NCBI GenBank assembly: GCA_030544215.1
Contig: JARZZO010000012.1
Coordinates: 43,191,194-43,255,193, forward strand
Length of the DNA stretch: 64,000 nt
Direction of reading: 5' to 3'
DNA from: Zantedeschia hybrid cultivar
Lineage: Eukaryota > Streptophyta > Magnoliopsida > Alismatales > Araceae
Below the pieces are notes generated by a model. It did not search any database, was not told where the DNA came from, and was given only the letters and a program-made list of their open reading frames with translations. A program made the translations under genes and the position numbers. How positions within the stretch are numbered: position 1 is the stretch's first letter; the number at the start of each line of letters is the position of its first letter. Below, in pieces: positions 1-10,500 of this stretch.

Positions 1-840
1 TGGCTTCGACTCGACAGGGACCTTTGTCCCTCGTTTCCTTGCAGCTCGACATTAAGATATTGTGGATCATTGATTATTTACATTTACTGATGTGCGTTCT
101 TGCAGCTGCAGGGAATCCGAAGCAAGTAGGATTGAAGACACAGGAGGCTAATAACTTCGGGCGTATAGACTCTGAGTTCCTCTTTAAACAAAACAATGAG
201 GAGTCTATATTCTCCAAGTAATTCGATTGGCCAATAAATCCCTCCTGTTTGCATTAGGAACTGCATTAGGAATTTGTTTTTTTTAAAGATTTCAACCCAG
301 CATGCATTTGCATAAGTATTCATCCTCGCCCTAGGGGCAATGACCATGATTCATCACACTGCTTAACCCATCGCTGATCCGTGATTCTGGCAGTTGTACG
401 TCTATTAGCCTTTTGAATTGCAAGACCCCTTTCTCCTTTTTTCAGCAAGTGCGCTTGAGAGTCTCTCACTTGGCGATCCCATGATGCGCCAGGCCACCGC
501 GCACCCGTTGTGTTGAGAGTTCTTCAAGTCACACTCCTACACCTTTCATGCTCGAGATCCCCTTGGGCCAGATCGCTATATTCTGGTATGCCAAGGCCTC
601 GCGGTTCCAGCACCCGGGGGTCCCACGGACTGTGATTCTCTAGTACCGAACTTTGTCCCTTTTCTTAAACCACTCTTGCAACTCAAATAGCTAGCTTTCA
701 TGCATTTGCCGCATTCGCATATCATCCTTGGATATAGTTCATTCATTTTTCGGGTTGTCCAAAATCAGTCTCGATTTCCGAAACACCTATTTATCATTCC
801 GTTCCACTCCACTGCAAAATAGGTGTCCCGGAGGGGCATT
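1..840 (+). mobile_element. 3' internal end of Tat/Ogre-like Ty3/gypsy element (Tat-1), non-coding
   Basis: No coding frame is visible. The stretch ends in a purine-rich tract (about 829-836) directly before TGTAGACACC, a typical polypurine tract to 3' LTR boundary. The segment near 80-165 (…TTGCAG then GAGGCTAATAACTT) resembles 47871-47935, upstream of a second copy of the same boundary at 48093. The GCATTTGC/CATATCATCCTTGG type sequence near 700-740 is common before the 3' LTR of Tat/Ogre elements; I infer the lineage from that and from memory of such ends. The coding part would lie to the left, outside the window. Confidence 0.5.
829..840 (+). other. Polypurine tract of Tat-1
   Basis: CGGAGGGGCATT lies immediately before the putative LTR start TGTAGACACC. 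The purine run is the usual primer for plus-strand synthesis in LTR elements. The same arrangement (CGGAGGGGCA then CGTAGACACC) recurs at 48081-48095, which supports the boundary. Confidence 0.55.
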
Positions 841-988
841 TGTAGACACCGATTTTGGACCACCCTTTTGGTCATGAACCCAATCCATCATTAGCCCTTC
901 ATCACCAAAATCCCCTCATTTCAGCCATCTCAGCCCACTACCAGCTAGGCCCATTAACCAAATCCCGACTCTAGCCACTTTTTTTCGT

Positions 989-1461
989 GGAAGGCCAACC
1001 CCCTTGCCTTCCACCACCTTCGAAGGCCACCCCCCGCCTTCTACCCCCTTCGAAGGCCAGCCACCTTGCCTTCCACCTTTTTTAGCCACCTTTTTCACTT
1101 TTTACCACCTTTTTCGTGGAAGGCCAACCCCCTTGCCTTCCACCTCCTTCGAAGGCCACCCCTTGCCTTCCACCTCCTTCGAAGGCCACCCCTCGCCTTC
1201 CACCCCCTTCGAAGGCCAGCCGGGCCGCCTTCCACCGCCTTCAAAGGCCACCCCCCGCCTTCTACCCCCTTCGAAAGCCAGCTACCTCGCCTTCCACCGT
1301 TTTAGCCGCCTTTTTCATTTTTCACCATCTTTTCGTGGAAGGCCAGCTCCCTTGCCTTCCACCACCTTCGAAGGCCACCCCTCGCCTTCCACCCCCTTCG
1401 AAGGCCAGCCGGGCCGCCTTCCACCACAAGAATGGAAGGCATGTCACCTGGCCGTCCACTC
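989..1461. repeat. Dyad array in Tat-1 LTR: GGAAGGC / GCCTTCC arms, 8 or 10 nt centres
   Basis: About a dozen arms of GTGGAAGGC or TTCGAAGGC alternate with GCCTTCCACC. Each GAAGGC and the following GCCTTC are separated by 8 nt (e.g. CACCCCTC) or 10 nt (e.g. CAACCCCCTT, CAGCCGGGCC). Parts of the array are tandemly duplicated (1170-1240 and 1360-1425). The open frames running through here are by-products of the repeat. Confidence 0.75.
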
Positions 1462-1651
1462 CTTAACCACCCCCTTGACTCCGTCTTCCCCACGATCTCC
1501 TCTACTCGCCGCCCACGTCCCCACTACTCCGACCACTCCCCACTCCGGCGACTGCCGCGTCCACTACCTCCAACCCTTGACCACTCCCTATTGGTTGAAG
1601 GGTGATTTACGGGGATTTAGACCCCTGTTTTCTCCCCTTTTTTCCTTCGCC

Positions 1652-1659
1652 TATTTAAA
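1652..1659 (+). promoter_or_regulatory. TATA-like box in Tat-1 LTR
   Basis: TATTTAAA follows a pyrimidine-rich stretch and lies about 25-30 bases before a likely start region (CTCTCGTGCAAGG). It is in the expected place for the U3 promoter of an LTR. No experimental support is available from sequence alone. Confidence 0.4.
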
Positions 1660-2489
1660 CCCCCCACATCCTCTCGTGCAAGGGGGTTAAGGATTTTCTG
1701 GGGTTAAGAGGTGGCTTCTTGGAAGGAAGGCTCAGAGAAGGCTGGCAAGCGGGCAAAGAATCAGAAGGCTGTTTCAGGAGGATCGTCACTCCAAATGGGC
1801 TTGTGTTCCTAACCCTCTTTTACTTTTCACCTTTTTCACTTCATTGCATTTCCAAATTCCGTCCATGCCGTAACATTCTCCCTCTTTCACTCTCTTTTAC
1901 CTTCAACACATAATTTCCTTTTCACATACGAGCACTTATCTGCATGCATGCATCCTAGAATGACTTAGCACCCTATTTACCCCCAGAGGTTCCAAACAAA
2001 AAATCGGGAGGTGGGTGGCCATAACATATAGCCACCTTCCCTCCCCACCACCTATCCGGTGCGTTCCCCTCTGATTTCAGTTAGTTTTTTACATCTTTAT
2101 GAGTAGATCCTGCACCAAATATTCCTAATCGGGTTATTCTTTCTTTGTCCATTCTTTCAGGGGATCCTTACCACATTCACGTGTGCAGAGTACCGGGCTC
2201 TCCTCCTCTGGCCGACCGGAGGAAGAGAAGGAGGAACCAGCATCTCCCGCTCCTACAAAACGCGCGATCAACTTCTACACTCCTGCGGAGCACAGGGACC
2301 GAAAGGTAATGCTCCTGGCGATCACATCATTTATTTCTAACCCCCTTTTAATCGCCACAGTGCTAAGATGAACGGAGAGGAACCCTCGATTCCAAAGCCT
2401 CGCAACCGCGGTGGGGAACGTTCCGGGCGCCTACACCTGGCTCAGCAGGGTCCGAGCTTGGCTCGGGTTAAATGGGCTGGGCCCATTTT

Positions 2490-3250
2490 AATTAATATCT
2501 ATACCCCATTAATTCCCCATTAAACCCCACTTATGCCCATTTAAAAATTGAATTAAAATTTGATTTTAATTTTAATTGATTTCAAAAATTGTTTTGAAAT
2601 TTAATTGGGCTTTTTAATTAATGATTGTGAATCATTTTAATTACAATTAGTTCTTAACAAATTATGGTTAATTATTAAGTTAAGTGTTAATTTAATAATT
2701 AACTGTAGTTATCTAATTTTAAGTGTTAAAATTAATGGTTAATAATTATTAATCTAAATGTTAGATTATTAGTTATTAAAACATCTAATTGTTAATTATC
2801 ATTTAGAGTTAGTTATTAATTTAAGTGTTAAATTAATAATTAATTCTAATTGACTAATTTAATTGTTAAATTAGTAATTATCAGTTAATTAGAGTTAATT
2901 GTGGATTTTAAGCGTTAAGATTAATGATTAATTTCAAGTTAACTAATCTAAGTGTTAGATGAAAAATTATTAATTAATTAGTGTTGATTAATAATTTAAA
3001 TGTTAAATTACTAATTAACATTAATTAACTAATCTAAGAGTTAGATTAGTAGTTAATTAATAATTAGAGTTAATTAATAATTTAAGTGTTAAATTGTTAA
3101 TTAATTTTGATAGATTAATCTAAGAGTTAGATTAATCTTTAATAGTCTAATTATTTAGATTATTAATGGGGTTTAATCTAAGTGTTAGATTATTAGAATT
3201 GTTCTAATTTGCATCGAATAATCTGGAATTATTAATTCGAAGTGTGTGCG
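2490..3250 (+). repeat. A1 leader: AT-rich array of dyads with 3-nt centres
   Basis: The leader is dominated by short perfect or near-perfect palindromes such as AATCTAA-GTG-TTAGATT, AATTTAA-GTG-TTAAATT and AATTTAA-TTG-TTAAATT. The arms vary together while the centre stays 3 nt, often NNG. The same type of array is present in A2, A3, B1 and B2. No coding potential is visible. In RNA each unit would be a small hairpin. Confidence 0.75.
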
Positions 3251-3780
3251 CATGTGATGTGTGTTTATTGCTTTTAAATTGGATTTAATTGCATGTTAAG
3301 TTAATTAAATGAGTTTTCGAAATTCAAATACCAATTTTGATTAGATCCCAGCTTTTTGAAAGCCAAAATTTATCTATTTTTGAAAAATCATTTGTTTTAG
3401 CCATGTGATGCGCTGAATCATGTGTGGATGTTTAAAACACACCGTGGTCAAGGATATGCACTTAATTTATTGTTCATGTGATGAATGGATTGTGTGGATC
3501 GTGGATATATGTTTGATTATTAATTGTTAATAAATAGAGGTCTGCGCACCTCTCTCTCTCATACTCCAATGTATTTCTACCTCCCTCTCTCTCTTGTACT
3601 CGCCATAAGGCCTTCTTCAATTTACTTGTTAATTCTAGAATTAATGAAATATGATCGAGGCAACCGAGGAAGGAGCGAGGACGATCCACAACTGCAACTA
3701 GGAAGGCGTACAGATGGAGATTTCTTGCCTATGTGATTGCAGGATATCTAATGTAAATGTTATAATTAGATTGTGTGTGC

Positions 3781-3805
3781 GTTTGACTGTTGGCTCCAGT
3801 CAAAC
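3781..3805 (+). promoter_or_regulatory. A1 leader stem-loop with conserved TTGGCTC loop
   Basis: The arms GTTTGACTG and CAGTCAAAC form a perfect 9-bp stem around TTGGCTC. In family B the stem is a different sequence (GTGATTAATTG / CAATTAATCAC, perfect 11 bp in B1) around the nearly identical loop. Stem changes that keep pairing while the loop is kept point to selection on RNA structure. A packaging or dimerisation role is inference. Confidence 0.65.
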
Positions 3806-4048
3806 CCACTGTGCTATCCATGACCACACTAATGACATGTATGAGATGCATTGTTGTTCTTTTGATTATGAATCAAAGCAGGTTATAGTATTTAGTAAAT
3901 ATATACGATATATTTATATACTATCACCTAGGAGAGACCAAGATAAAAATTATCTAAATACCCTCAGATAAACTCTAAGCCGTAATGTGAGTAGTTGAGA
4001 ACTTACCGCGTGGTCCACCATCGTTATAGTCATAGAATTCGAATCACT

Positions 4049-4374
4049 TTAGGCAGGTTTGTTGTGCTATCCACAAGGCCTGCTTAATTGGGAGGAGAAA
4101 CTGTGGCTATGGCATTAGATGCCTATAGATCGGGGTAGAGGAACCATGTAGCTTTGTTGTGCTATCCACAAGGGCTGCATGCAAATCTATGCTCGTCGCG
4201 TAATGATGGTTAACTTAGACCAGAATTAGTGGTTTGTTGTGCTATCTACAACACCATTAAATCTCTGGGGACCGAAGCTATGATCAGATATTGCAAGGAG
4301 TTGCAAGTCCCATGAGTTGGGTGCTCTCTGATTGTATTACAGTTTGTTGTGCTATCCACAAGGCTGTAGTGCAA
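4049..4374 (+). promoter_or_regulatory. A1 leader: four hairpins sharing one apical sequence
   Basis: Four stem-loops (about 4049-4087, 4144-4182, 4225-4260 and 4332-4374) carry the same apical sequence, built on TTGTGCTATCCACAA, itself a 5-5-5 hairpin with loop CTATC. The outer arms differ from unit to unit but pair within each, e.g. TTGTATTACAG with CTGTAGTGCAA. The third unit reads CTATCTACAA. The block lies 180-500 bases before the gag ATG. Family B has four units at the matching places with a different core (TGTTTACCCGG). Confidence 0.7.
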
Positions 4375-4555
4375 GTCATTGAGATTCTGATCCCCACTAG
4401 GAGACTGTCGGCGTCTCCCGTTCTGTATAACTGAGGGTTATACAGTCCGTCGAAAATTAATGGGAGTTAAACTTGAACAAAAGACCATATCTTGTTTTAA
4501 ATTTTAATAACTGAACATCTGCTAAGTAGATTTTACTTATCTCCTGTAGGGAATT

Positions 4556-7500
4556 ATGTCGTCGAATAACTCACTCCGTGGCATACTTGATGCCGTTTTG
4601 ACTTACATGATCTACTCAGATTGGTTCAGAAGCCTGAAGAATGTCTTCAGATCAGAACGCAATAACTTTGTCCCTAGAGCTGATCCTCTTGCTGAATCGG
4701 CATTAGATGCCCCTGAAGCAGAGATGATAACTAACGATAAAAGATCGAAGGACAAAGGCGAAGGAGTAGTGAAGGGTGACTGCTTCTACTATAAGCAGTA
4801 TGGTCACTGGAAGAGGAACTGCAAGGAGTTCCTTAACGATAAAGCTCATGGAAGAGTGAAGTTGTCTGAAGCTTCAGATATCTATATGATAGATATCAAC
4901 TTATCAGTTAGAGATTCCACATCTTGGGTATTGGATACCGGATGTGCTTCTCATATCTGCCATGATATGCAGATGCTGACAAGTAAGCGCAAGCTGAGAC
5001 AAGGTGAGGTGGAATTGAGGCTAGGAAATGGCGCAAAAGTTGCGGCGATTGCTGTTGGGACAGCAAACCTCAGGCTTCCATCAGGAGACGCCTTACTTTT
5101 AGAAGATTGTTATTATGTTCCTAGCATAATAAAGAACATCATATCAATATCTTGTTTGGACAAGATAGGATATAGGTTGACGATTGAGAATAGAAGTTGT
5201 TTGATTTATTATGGTAATAAATCAATAGCTTCGGCATCTTTAGTCAACGGTCTATATCTATTGGATGTTTCTTATTACAATCTTCAGATTGATAATGCTC
5301 TTAAGAAGATCAAGAATTGTGTGAACCAGGCCTACATGTGGCATTGTAGACTTGGGCACATTGGCGAAAGCAGGTTGCAAAAGTTGCACAAGCATGGTTA
5401 TTTAACAGCATTCGATTATGAATCGTTTGCAATATGTGAATCCTGCCTTATGGGAAAGATGGCAAAATCTCCATTTAGTGGACATGGAGAACGTGCCAAG
5501 GACATTCTGGAACTGATACATTCGGATGTATGTGGTCCAATGTCCACCCAAGTCAAAGGTGGCTTTTCTTACTTCATCACATTCACCGATGACTTCTCAA
5601 GATTCGGCTATGTGTACTTAATGAAGTATAAGTCGGAAGCATTTGAGAAGTTCAAGGAGTTCAAGAATGAAGTGGAGAAGCAGTTAGGAAAGAGTATTAA
5701 AGCTCTTCAATCAGATCGAGGAGGAGAATACTTGAGTACTAATTTCACACAATTCTTAAAAGATAATGGTATCCTTTCTCAGCTGACCCCTCCATATACA
5801 CCACAGATGAATGGTGTATCAGAAAGGAGGAATCGCACCTTGTTGGACATGGTGCGACCTATGATGAGCTTTTCAGGATTACCAATGTCCCTCTGGGGGT
5901 ATGCTCTAGAGTCAGCAACATACCTACTGAACATAGTACCCAGCAAGTCTGTGGCCTCTACTCCATATGAGATATGGAAAGGCAGGAAACCAGAATTTAA
6001 ACATGTTAAAGTTTGGGGTTGTCCTGCTCATGTAAAGAGGCATGATCCAGACAAGCTGGAATCACGAACTGATAAATGCAGGTTTGTGGGATATCCAAAG
6101 GAAACCTTTGGATACTATTTTTTCCATCCTGGTGAACAAAAGGTGTTTGTCGCGAGGAAAGCTGTATTCCTGGAAGAGGAATACCTTATCCAAGAGAACA
6201 GTGGGAGTAAAATAGTACTGGAAGAGGTTCCATATCCCCAAACAGCTGCATTATCATCAGATGAGATATCAGTTCCTGAATATGTTCAGGTACACACAGA
6301 TGAGCCTCGTAGATCTGGTAGAGTACCTAGACTACCCGAACGATATGTGGGACATATCATAGAAGGTGAGTCTAAGGTACAATATAATGAGGATGATGAT
6401 CCTAAAACCTACCAGGAGGCCATAGAAGGCCCAGAAGCCGGGAAATGGCGAGAAGCCATGAACTCAGAAATCCCGTCCATGTACACCAACCAAGTTTGGA
6501 ACTTGGAGGACTTGCCCGAGGGTATTGTACCCATCGGATGCAAGTGGATCTTTAAGAGAAAGATCGGTGCTGATGGACGGATCGACACTTATAAGGCAAG
6601 GTTGGTGGCAAAGGGATATCGTCAAAGGCAAGGAATTGACTATGACGAGACTTTCTCACCAGTTGCCATGATAAAGTCGATCAGAGTTCTGCTCGCCATT
6701 GCTACACATTTTGATTATGAAATCTGGCAGATGGATGTGAAGACTGCCTTCCTCAATGGTAATCTTGAGGAAGAGGTGTATATGATACAACCAGAAGGTT
6801 TCACATCCAAAGAATCTCCAGATAAAGTGTGCAAGCTTCAGAGGTCCATTTATGGACTGAAGCAGGCTTCCCGGAGCTGGAACATAAGATTTGACGAGGC
6901 TGTCAAGTCTTATGACTTCATTAAGAATGAAGATGAGCCATGTGTGTACAAGAAGACCAGTGAGAGTGCGGTCACTTTTCTAGTTCTTTACGTAGATGAC
7001 ATACTACTCATTGGGAATGATGTAGCTATGATGTCATCAGTAAAGGTCTGGCTGTCGAAAAACTTATCCATGAAGGATTTGGGAGAAGCATCCTATGTAT
7101 TGGGAATACGGATCTATAGAGATAGATCAAAGAGGATGCTTGGAATGACCCAATCCTTGTACATAGATACCATAGTCAAAAGGTTTGGCATGGAAAATTC
7201 CAAGAGAGGTTTCATACCGATAAGACATGGAATCAATCTCTCAAAGGAGCAGTCTCCTAAGACTCCTAATGAGAGGGCATTCATGGATAGAATACCCTAT
7301 GCCTCTGCCATAGGATCTATCATGTATGCCATGTTATGTACACGGCCTGATGTTGCATTTGCTCTAAGTGTTACGAGTAGATTTCAGGCTGATCCAGGCG
7401 AAGAGCACTGGAAGGCAGTGAAATGCATCCTTAAGTACTTGAGAAGAACTAAGGATATGTTTCTTGTCTATGGAGGAGGTGACTTGAAACTGCGAGGCTT

Positions 7501-7975
7501 TACTGACTCGAGTTTCCAGTCAGATCCAGATGATAGCAAGTCAACATCTGGATTAGTGTTTACATTAAACGGAGGGGCAGTGTGCTGGAAGAGTTCCAAG
7601 CAAGTAACCACTGCAGATTCGACGACTGAAGCTGAGTACATCGCTGCAGCTGAAGCCGCCAAGGAAGCAATGTGGTTGAAGAAATTCATCACCGACCTCG
7701 GCGTAGTTCCCAGCATCTCTGAGCCTGTTCCACTGTTGTGCGACAACAATGGAGCCATTGCGTAAGCGAAAGAGCCGCGGTCTCATCAGAAATCGAAGCA
7801 TATTCTGAGGCGCTTTCACCTTATCAGAGAGATCATATCCAGAGGTGATGTAGTAGTGGAAAGAGTTCCATCCGTTGACAATGTAGCAGATCCACTAACA
7901 AAGCCGTTGGCTCAAATTGTGTTTGAGCGTCACCTAGAGTCTATGGGCTTATTGTATAAAGGTGATTGGCTTTAG
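4556..7975 (+). pseudogene. A1 gag-pol, nearly intact: zinc knuckle remnant, protease, integrase, RT, RNase H
   Basis: One frame runs 1,139 codons with a single stop, TAA at 7763-7765 (A2 has CAA there), which removes the last 70 codons. The start ATG is at the family-conserved MSSNN. The first 40 residues resemble a copia Gag N-terminus (SDWFRSLKNV), but then the frame passes almost directly to the zinc-knuckle region, so the capsid domain is missing. The knuckle at residues 76-89 reads CFYYKQYGHWKRNC: its second Cys is Tyr. Protease LDTGC is at about 126-130; an HHCC-type finger (HCRLGH … CESCLMGK) follows; the integrase core shows HSDVCGP, SDRGGEY and SERRNRT; RT shows YVDD; RNase H shows FTDSSF and STTEAEY. 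Copia order (integrase before RT) is clear. Confidence 0.9.
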
Positions 7976-7978
7976 TCC

Positions 7979-7988
7979 AAGTGGAAGA
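7979..7988 (+). other. A1 polypurine tract
   Basis: AAGTGGAAGA lies between the gag-pol stop and the LTR start. A2 has AAGTGGGAGA at the same place. This is the expected primer for plus-strand DNA synthesis. Confidence 0.7.
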
Positions 7989-7989
7989 T

Positions 7990-9540
7990 TGTTAGTTTAG
8001 GTGGCCTACAAGCCAATCTAACAATGTAAATCTCGTTCATTATTAATAAAATGGCATAATATTCATTATGTGTAAATCGCGTTAATTATCGTTTCATAAT
8101 GAAGTCCGTGAATATGTGCTATGGTGATCAGATTATGATGAGATCATACTACTGAGACTGATCACTTAAACACACATATTCTTAATCGTTCCTAGTTGGA
8201 GAATATCCGAGAAGGACATCGGATATCCGGTTAGACTAGTACAGATTACTCCTGCTCATATGATGAGGGTGACTGGTCTCATAAGTCACTTGTGTGGAGA
8301 CACTAAGGCGAATCTGTAGGTGCTCATTAGAGAATGAGTTCACTGAACTGATTCGACTGAATCCCTGGATGGTATTGTACCTCACTGTCAACCAGCTTGA
8401 TTCTATTGTCGCAGTTGCGTGGATGGTCCTCGGACCTGAGACACCAAGGACACCTTGGCGGTGGACTTTTGTACTTTGACCTTGGTCTACGAATCTCTAG
8501 CCATGGGATTCTAATACGCCAAGGATTGGGTACAGCAAAATACCGTCGAAGGGAATTGTGTGTCAATAAGGAATCATTCGCTCTCGGTACTTAGAGAGAG
8601 AATGCTCTAGGAAGGATGCGCGAAAGTCCCTGGCCAAGGCGGACGATAATATCGGGAAAGGAGTTTTCCGATATTCATCAGTGGCATCCAATCCAAGTGA
8701 GTCGACCGGTTAGGGTTTGACAGCTCGCCATACCCTGAGTTGACTCGAGAGCATTGTACGAATGAAGGATTATATCCATGCGCTAACTATCGACGGAAAG
8801 GTTCCAAGAGTGGGTTACTTAACCCCAAATACCTTCCGGGTTCACACGGTGTTGCTTGGCACCCAACGTGATCGGAGGCCCAGTCGAATTCGATGTGCGA
8901 CATCAATTCGATTGATTAATTGATTAATAAAGGATTATTAATTAATTAATAAAGCCAGTGAGGAGTCACTGGGCTTGTTGGGCCATTAACTGGACAGGTA
9001 CTTGGGCCTAGAGGGTCATACGCACATGATTCTCAAGGCGATGGATAAATAAGTGGGTTTTATATAAACCGGGGGTTTTTGTGAAAAATCGCGCGGTTAG
9101 TATAAAACATAGCGAACGGGCTGAGCAGGCCAAGATGCTGCTAACCCTAGCCGCCCCTCCTCAATTTCTATCTTTCTCTGACGCCCAGGCAGATCCAGAT
9201 CTGCTCCGCCACTTTTCCGAATCCCGTTCGACGGGAAATCGTCTGCGCGCTGCGGCGATCATTGCGGCGACCGGCGGAGGCTTCGTGGGCTTCGAAGAAC
9301 GACGAACTCGAGGATATCCGTTGCAAGGAGGATCGCGTGGACTTCGCTAGAGGCCGGGCGCTTGCGCGGCTTGCGGTGTCACACCGACGGAACCAAACGG
9401 CTGCGGATTCGAATCCGCACACGGTGAGAAAAGATAATCCGATTATCTGTATTTTAGATTTCGAAACGGGAACGGATCGCTGTAAATATTTTATTTTTCC
9501 GCTGCGTGAGCGATCCGGAGAAACCGAGAAAAACCCAACA
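7990..9540 (+). mobile_element. A1 3' LTR
   Basis: It starts TGTTAGTTTAGG and ends AAACCCAACA, matching both LTRs of A2 (31620-33164 and 39452-41005) throughout. TATA-like sequences are TATATAAA at 9061-9068 and TATAAAA at 9101-9107. The palindrome GCGGATTCGAATCCGC at 9403-9418 lies in the downstream (R-U5) part. Frames such as the one at 9262-9672 are chance. Confidence 0.9.
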
Positions 9541-10257
9541 ACGTCAAGTCAGTATAAGGAGGCAAATAAAGAAAAGGCATGCCAAGTTAATCTCAAAACA
9601 AGGCCACAAAAAAGAAAAGAAAAAAGAAAAAGAGATCGAATCCCAACAGGCAATAGGGCGGAGGAAGGATAATCCCTGAGGTCACCTAATCCTCTCAAGC
9701 GGATTATCTATTCATTCTTTTTATTTTTAGGTATTCTCATTTCTTCTTAGTGAGGTTGAAGTGAACTAAGATTCAAAAGTTAAATAGAATTAATGACATG
9801 GCAAATTTAACTGTCACACTTCCCCCAACCAAACCCTCCTAGAAAAGAAAAGGTGTGTGGAGTCTAGTCAAAAGTTCTTTTCATCCGTGTACCATACCGA
9901 CTTTAGAGTCTATCAACTTCTTTTGAGACTTCGGGCTTAGGTAAACGCAAGTAGTTTACCGAATGGTATGACACCGCTAATTCAGGTTAGCGTCGCGCGG
10001 TTGGCCCTTAGGGTTCCAGGGTGGTCTATCACTTACTACCTAAATTATGAGGAAAGAGACATGGGTCGGGCAAATCTTTTACCGTTGATATGTTTTTTAG
10101 AAGAATCTATTAGTCACGAGCAACGGGGAGCCAGAGCATGCATGACAACATTGTCATCAGCATAAGACTTAACTGGGTGGGTTCTAGTCAAGGACTATTA
10201 ACGGCCCAAATCGGCTTAGGTATGCACATAGGACACCTGGGGAGTTCAGCAAGGGAC
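9541..10257. mobile_element. Tat-2, non-coding left part
   Basis: No frame of substance and no recognised domain is present. Mixed A-rich and unique-looking sequence follows the A1 LTR without a readable duplication. I assign it to the same decayed Tat-like element as 10258-12890 only because the sequence is continuous. Confidence 0.3.
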
Positions 10258-10432
10258 GTTTCAAAATCCAAAAAAAAAAATCACATATTTCAAAATCCAA
10301 AAAAAAAATCACATATTTCAAAATAAAAAAAAAACATATATTTCAAAACCCAAAATAATCACATATTTCAAAACCCAAAAAAGTCACATATTTCAAAATC
10401 CAAACACATATTTCAAAATCCAAAAAAATGCA
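10258..10432. repeat. Tandem A-rich repeat, unit about 20-29 bp
   Basis: About seven imperfect copies of TTTCAAAAYCCAAA(A)n followed by TCACATA occur in a row. The length differences come mainly from the A run. It is followed by CATTTGCATATGCATGATTGCATG, the kind of sequence seen near the 3' end of Tat/Ogre elements. Confidence 0.8.
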
Positions 10433-10500
10433 TCTGCATGAATTCTTGTCATTTTGTACATACATTTGCATATGCATGATTGCATGTCGCATATTTCTTT

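Larger units (their letters stand above)
841..2400 (+). mobile_element. 3' LTR of Tat-1 (right border uncertain)
   Basis: It begins TGTAGACACC after the polypurine tract. Inside are a GC-rich array of inverted repeats (989-1461), a TATA-like box near 1652, and pyrimidine-rich sequence. It fades into copia leader sequence at about 2410 (GGCTCAGCAGGGTCCGAGC, compare 33790-33870). I could not find a clear CA end or a target-site duplication, so the right limit is approximate. One possibility is that Tat-1 inserted into the leader of copia A1, which would place the A1 5' LTR to the left of the window. Confidence 0.45.
2410..9540 (+). mobile_element. Ty1/copia element A1 (5' LTR not in window)
   Basis: The order is leader (2410-4555), gag-pol frame (4556-7975), polypurine tract, 3' LTR (7990-9540). 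Family A is defined by the near-identical element A2, whose LTRs are both present, and by A3. The long LTR (about 1.55 kb), leader of more than 2 kb and tRNA-iMet primer site (seen in A2) recall the Angela/BARE group; lineage assignment is from general knowledge and needs a phylogeny. The left end runs into the Tat-1 LTR, so no target-site duplication can be read. Confidence 0.85.

Noticed and set aside
1004..1690. 228-codon open frame on the plus strand
   Set aside because: It runs through a dyad/tandem repeat in an LTR; all three frames stay open because the repeat lacks stops, and the protein is low-complexity Pro/Ser/Phe.
2490..3250. AT-rich dyads as MITEs
   Set aside because: Units are 17-27 bp with no TSD, occur at matching places in all copies and are part of the element's leader.
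9403..9418. tRNA gene (TTCGAATCC-like motif)
   Set aside because: No cloverleaf can be drawn around it, the motif has an extra A against the B box, and it is a simple palindrome in LTRs.
10258..10432. Telomere-like or satellite DNA
   Set aside because: Only about seven copies of an A-rich unit, no telomere motif; a local tandem repeat in Tat-2.
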